Position numbers and translations under genes: made by a program
The notes under the pieces: generated by a model
What the model saw: the letters and a program-made list of their open reading frames with translations, nothing else
Database searches by the model: none
Told to the model about the DNA's origin: nothing
Origin: a virus
Strand: one strand, 5' to 3'
DNA: 21,430 nucleotides
Virus record (IMG/VR): IMGVR_UViG_3300042320_000254
Location: 1-21,430 of that record
Shown: positions 20,554 to 21,430 of the stretch, in pieces
How positions within the stretch are numbered: position 1 is the first letter of the stretch
How the letters are laid out: each line of letters opens with the position of its first letter

Positions 20554-20570
20554 CACAGCGACTTGCTGTG
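20554..20570 (-). promoter_or_regulatory. 5'-end hairpin in the leader of the 127-aa gene
   Basis: The minus strand reads CACAGC-AAGTC-GCTGTG, a 6-bp stem whose base lies 7 nt after the -10 box. It is followed by the shared leader GAGAAACAGGAGAAAA. Sequence of the stem differs from the hairpin at 19743-19758 but position and function-like layout are the same. Confidence 0.6.
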
Positions 20571-20576
20571 GATAGG

Positions 20577-20585
20577 ATTACAGCA
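20577..20585 (-). promoter_or_regulatory. Probable extended -10 promoter
   Basis: The minus strand has TGC directly before TGTAAT, an extended -10 form with a five-of-six -10 match. There is no recognisable -35. The distance from -10 to the shared leader TGAGAAACAGGAG is 21 nt, exactly as for the promoter at 19765-19793, and both have GGATAAAAA a few bases upstream. It lies just after the HNH gene. Confidence 0.55.
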
Positions 20586-20592
20586 CAGTTTT

Positions 20593-20928
20593 TTATCCTC
20601 CTGGCTTATTTTCTTTATCCAGCCGACGAACGGTACGTTGCGCCCGAAGAGTGCCGACCATCAGCGCTGCCTTGGCTTGCAAGTCCTGCTCCGTGATCCC
20701 GTAATGCTTGGGAAATCCCTTGGTCCCCAGGCCGTGAACGCCCGTCTTCCCCCTATGGTGCTCCGGGCACAAAGGGATAGCCTCGTAGTGCGTGGCCTTC
20801 CTGCCCATACCGACGCCCGATCGAGGGTGATGGATCTCGGCCGGGGTCCCTGGTGTACCCAGGTGAGCGCAGAGAATGCAGCCGATCTCCGATAGGTCGT
20901 TGAGCCACTGCTTCTCGTTGTTGGTCAT
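20593..20928 (-). CDS. HNH-type nuclease, Ref-like (111 aa)
   Basis: Likely DNA endonuclease. The Cys pair in IGCILCAH (17, 20), the GTPAEIHHPRSG segment (His 33-34), IPLCPEHHRG (Cys 54, His 57-58) and GFPKHYGITEQDL follow the layout of the phage P1 Ref family, RecA-dependent HNH-fold nucleases, which are also found as small stand-alone phage genes. The N-terminal DNA-binding part of P1 Ref is absent, as in most short relatives. The start overlaps the previous stop as ATGA with a weak AGGG upstream. The assignment is by motif order. Confidence 0.8.
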   Translation of the reverse strand: MTNNEKQWLNDLSEIGCILCAHLGTPGTPAEIHHPRSGVGMGRKATHYEAIPLCPEHHRGKTGVHGLGTKGFPKHYGITEQDLQAKAALMVGTLRAQRTVRRLDKENKPGG

Positions 20929-21380
20929 CGAATAGCCCTATGGACGCGCTGATTGCGGCCGCTATGGCCTTTTCTCCGCTCTCCGGTATCTTCAATCCAA
21001 CCCTTGCGCATAAGCGGCGCTATGCGCGGCGTAACGGTCGGAGCGGCGTCGGCAGGGAAGTGCTGAAGGATCTGGTCCTTGATGCAGCCATCCTGGCCGT
21101 AGGACTGGATAACCTGGAGGACCTTGGACTCCATTGCATTCGGATCAAAGGACTTGGCCGCATCATGGCTCGTGTCGGGATCGGTCGACCTCGCAAAGGC
21201 CAAGGAAGACACGCCGAAGAGGTCCTGCTGCTTGCTGGGCACGCGCTTTTTGAGTGCTGCATTCCAGGCTGCCTGCCAGCAGTTCGCAAGGGTCTGGTCC
21301 TTGATGCCGGTGCTCTCGTACCATTCGCGGTAGGCGTCACGCATTGCGGGTGTATTGGCCCAGGTTCTCATATGCTTCAT
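20925..21380 (-). CDS. Phage protein with C-terminal winged-helix-like domain (151 aa)
   Basis: The N-terminus has WYESTGIKDQTLANCWQAAW, common at the start of small phage proteins. A linker with ARSTDPDTSHDAAK precedes the C-terminal part (about 80-150): MESKVLQVIQSYGQDGCIKD, then AAPTVTPRIAPLMRKGWI and DTGERRKGHSGRNQRV. This is the helix, recognition helix and basic wing of a winged-helix DNA-binding domain seen in many phage proteins. It probably binds DNA as a regulator or partner of the nuclease encoded next. The exact start is unsure (21380 or 21371); both overlap the preceding gene and neither has a strong ribosome-binding site. Confidence 0.75.
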   Translation of the reverse strand: MKHMRTWANTPAMRDAYREWYESTGIKDQTLANCWQAAWNAALKKRVPSKQQDLFGVSSLAFARSTDPDTSHDAAKSFDPNAMESKVLQVIQSYGQDGCIKDQILQHFPADAAPTVTPRIAPLMRKGWIEDTGERRKGHSGRNQRVHRAIR

Positions 21381-21430
21381 CCAGTTTTTGTTTGACGTTC
21401 GGTGGAATCTTGGGCAACGGCGCCCAAGCG
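21337..21430 (-). CDS. 3' end of an unidentified gene, cut by the window edge
   Basis: An open frame enters from the right edge and reads AWAPLPKIPPNVKQKLDEAY, then ENLGQYTRNA before TGA. The helical, charged content and the overlap with the next gene's start, matching the coupling style of this cluster, support that it is real. Too short to identify. Confidence 0.55.
   Translation of the reverse strand, partial: AWAPLPKIPPNVKQKLDEAYENLGQYTRNA

Noticed and set aside
1-21430. CRISPR arrays, tRNA genes, integrase or attachment sites
   Set aside because: No spaced direct repeats, no cloverleaf-sized non-coding gap and no recombinase motifs were seen; genes cover nearly all of the window.

Overview
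The window is the structural and packaging region of a tailed double-stranded DNA phage, plus part of its accessory region. Almost every base is coding, and every intact gene lies on the minus strand, so genes are read from high to low coordinates. The order small terminase, large terminase, portal, scaffold, major capsid protein, together with a long P22-like portal, suggests a podovirus-type virion. No integrase, repressor, tRNA or CRISPR array is visible. Several small accessory proteins have sequence patterns I associate with phages and prophages of Betaproteobacteria (Burkholderiales), so a freshwater betaproteobacterial host is a reasonable inference, but it is not proven here.

Right part (about 16.9-21.4 kb): a cluster of small genes, mostly coupled by ATGA overlaps. 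It holds a partial gene at the edge, a winged-helix-like protein, an HNH/Ref-like nuclease, and two conserved small proteins (127 and 94 aa) with hairpins around them. These are followed by a 126-aa protein with its own sigma70-type promoter, then a run of small hypotheticals including a two-helix membrane protein, an NrdR-like zinc ribbon and three related 'M-D/N-R-E-D-I-I' proteins. Inside this run, at about 17.87-18.09 kb, a minus-strand gene is broken by a piece of a RhuM-family gene whose two halves lie in opposite orientation. A rho-independent terminator at about 16.9 kb closes this region.

Middle part (about 5.2-16.8 kb): small and large terminase, then two very large multidomain proteins (1032 and 1391 aa) that look like phage 'polyvalent' proteins carried with the virion, then the portal. 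The large proteins are built of modules separated by a recurring short motif of the type K-x-G-G-x-V-x-M-x-x-G-G. The same motif type fills a small basic protein at the capsid end.

Left part (about 0-5.2 kb): two small proteins, a GroES-like co-chaperonin, a scaffold-like protein, a conserved 178-aa protein, a 198-aa structural-type protein, the major capsid protein, a 130-aa beta-rich protein, the basic Gly-Gly motif protein, a 100-aa beta-rich protein, and the start of another gene. The co-chaperonin probably helps host GroEL fold the capsid protein, and the scaffold would shape the procapsid. Portal and terminase would then fill it with DNA.

Two themes run across the window. One is a family of four intergenic stem-loops of the form GGGGCTNNGGCCCC, each placed 6-7 nt after a stop codon. 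The other is a shared promoter, 5'-hairpin and ribosome-binding leader in front of two small genes.
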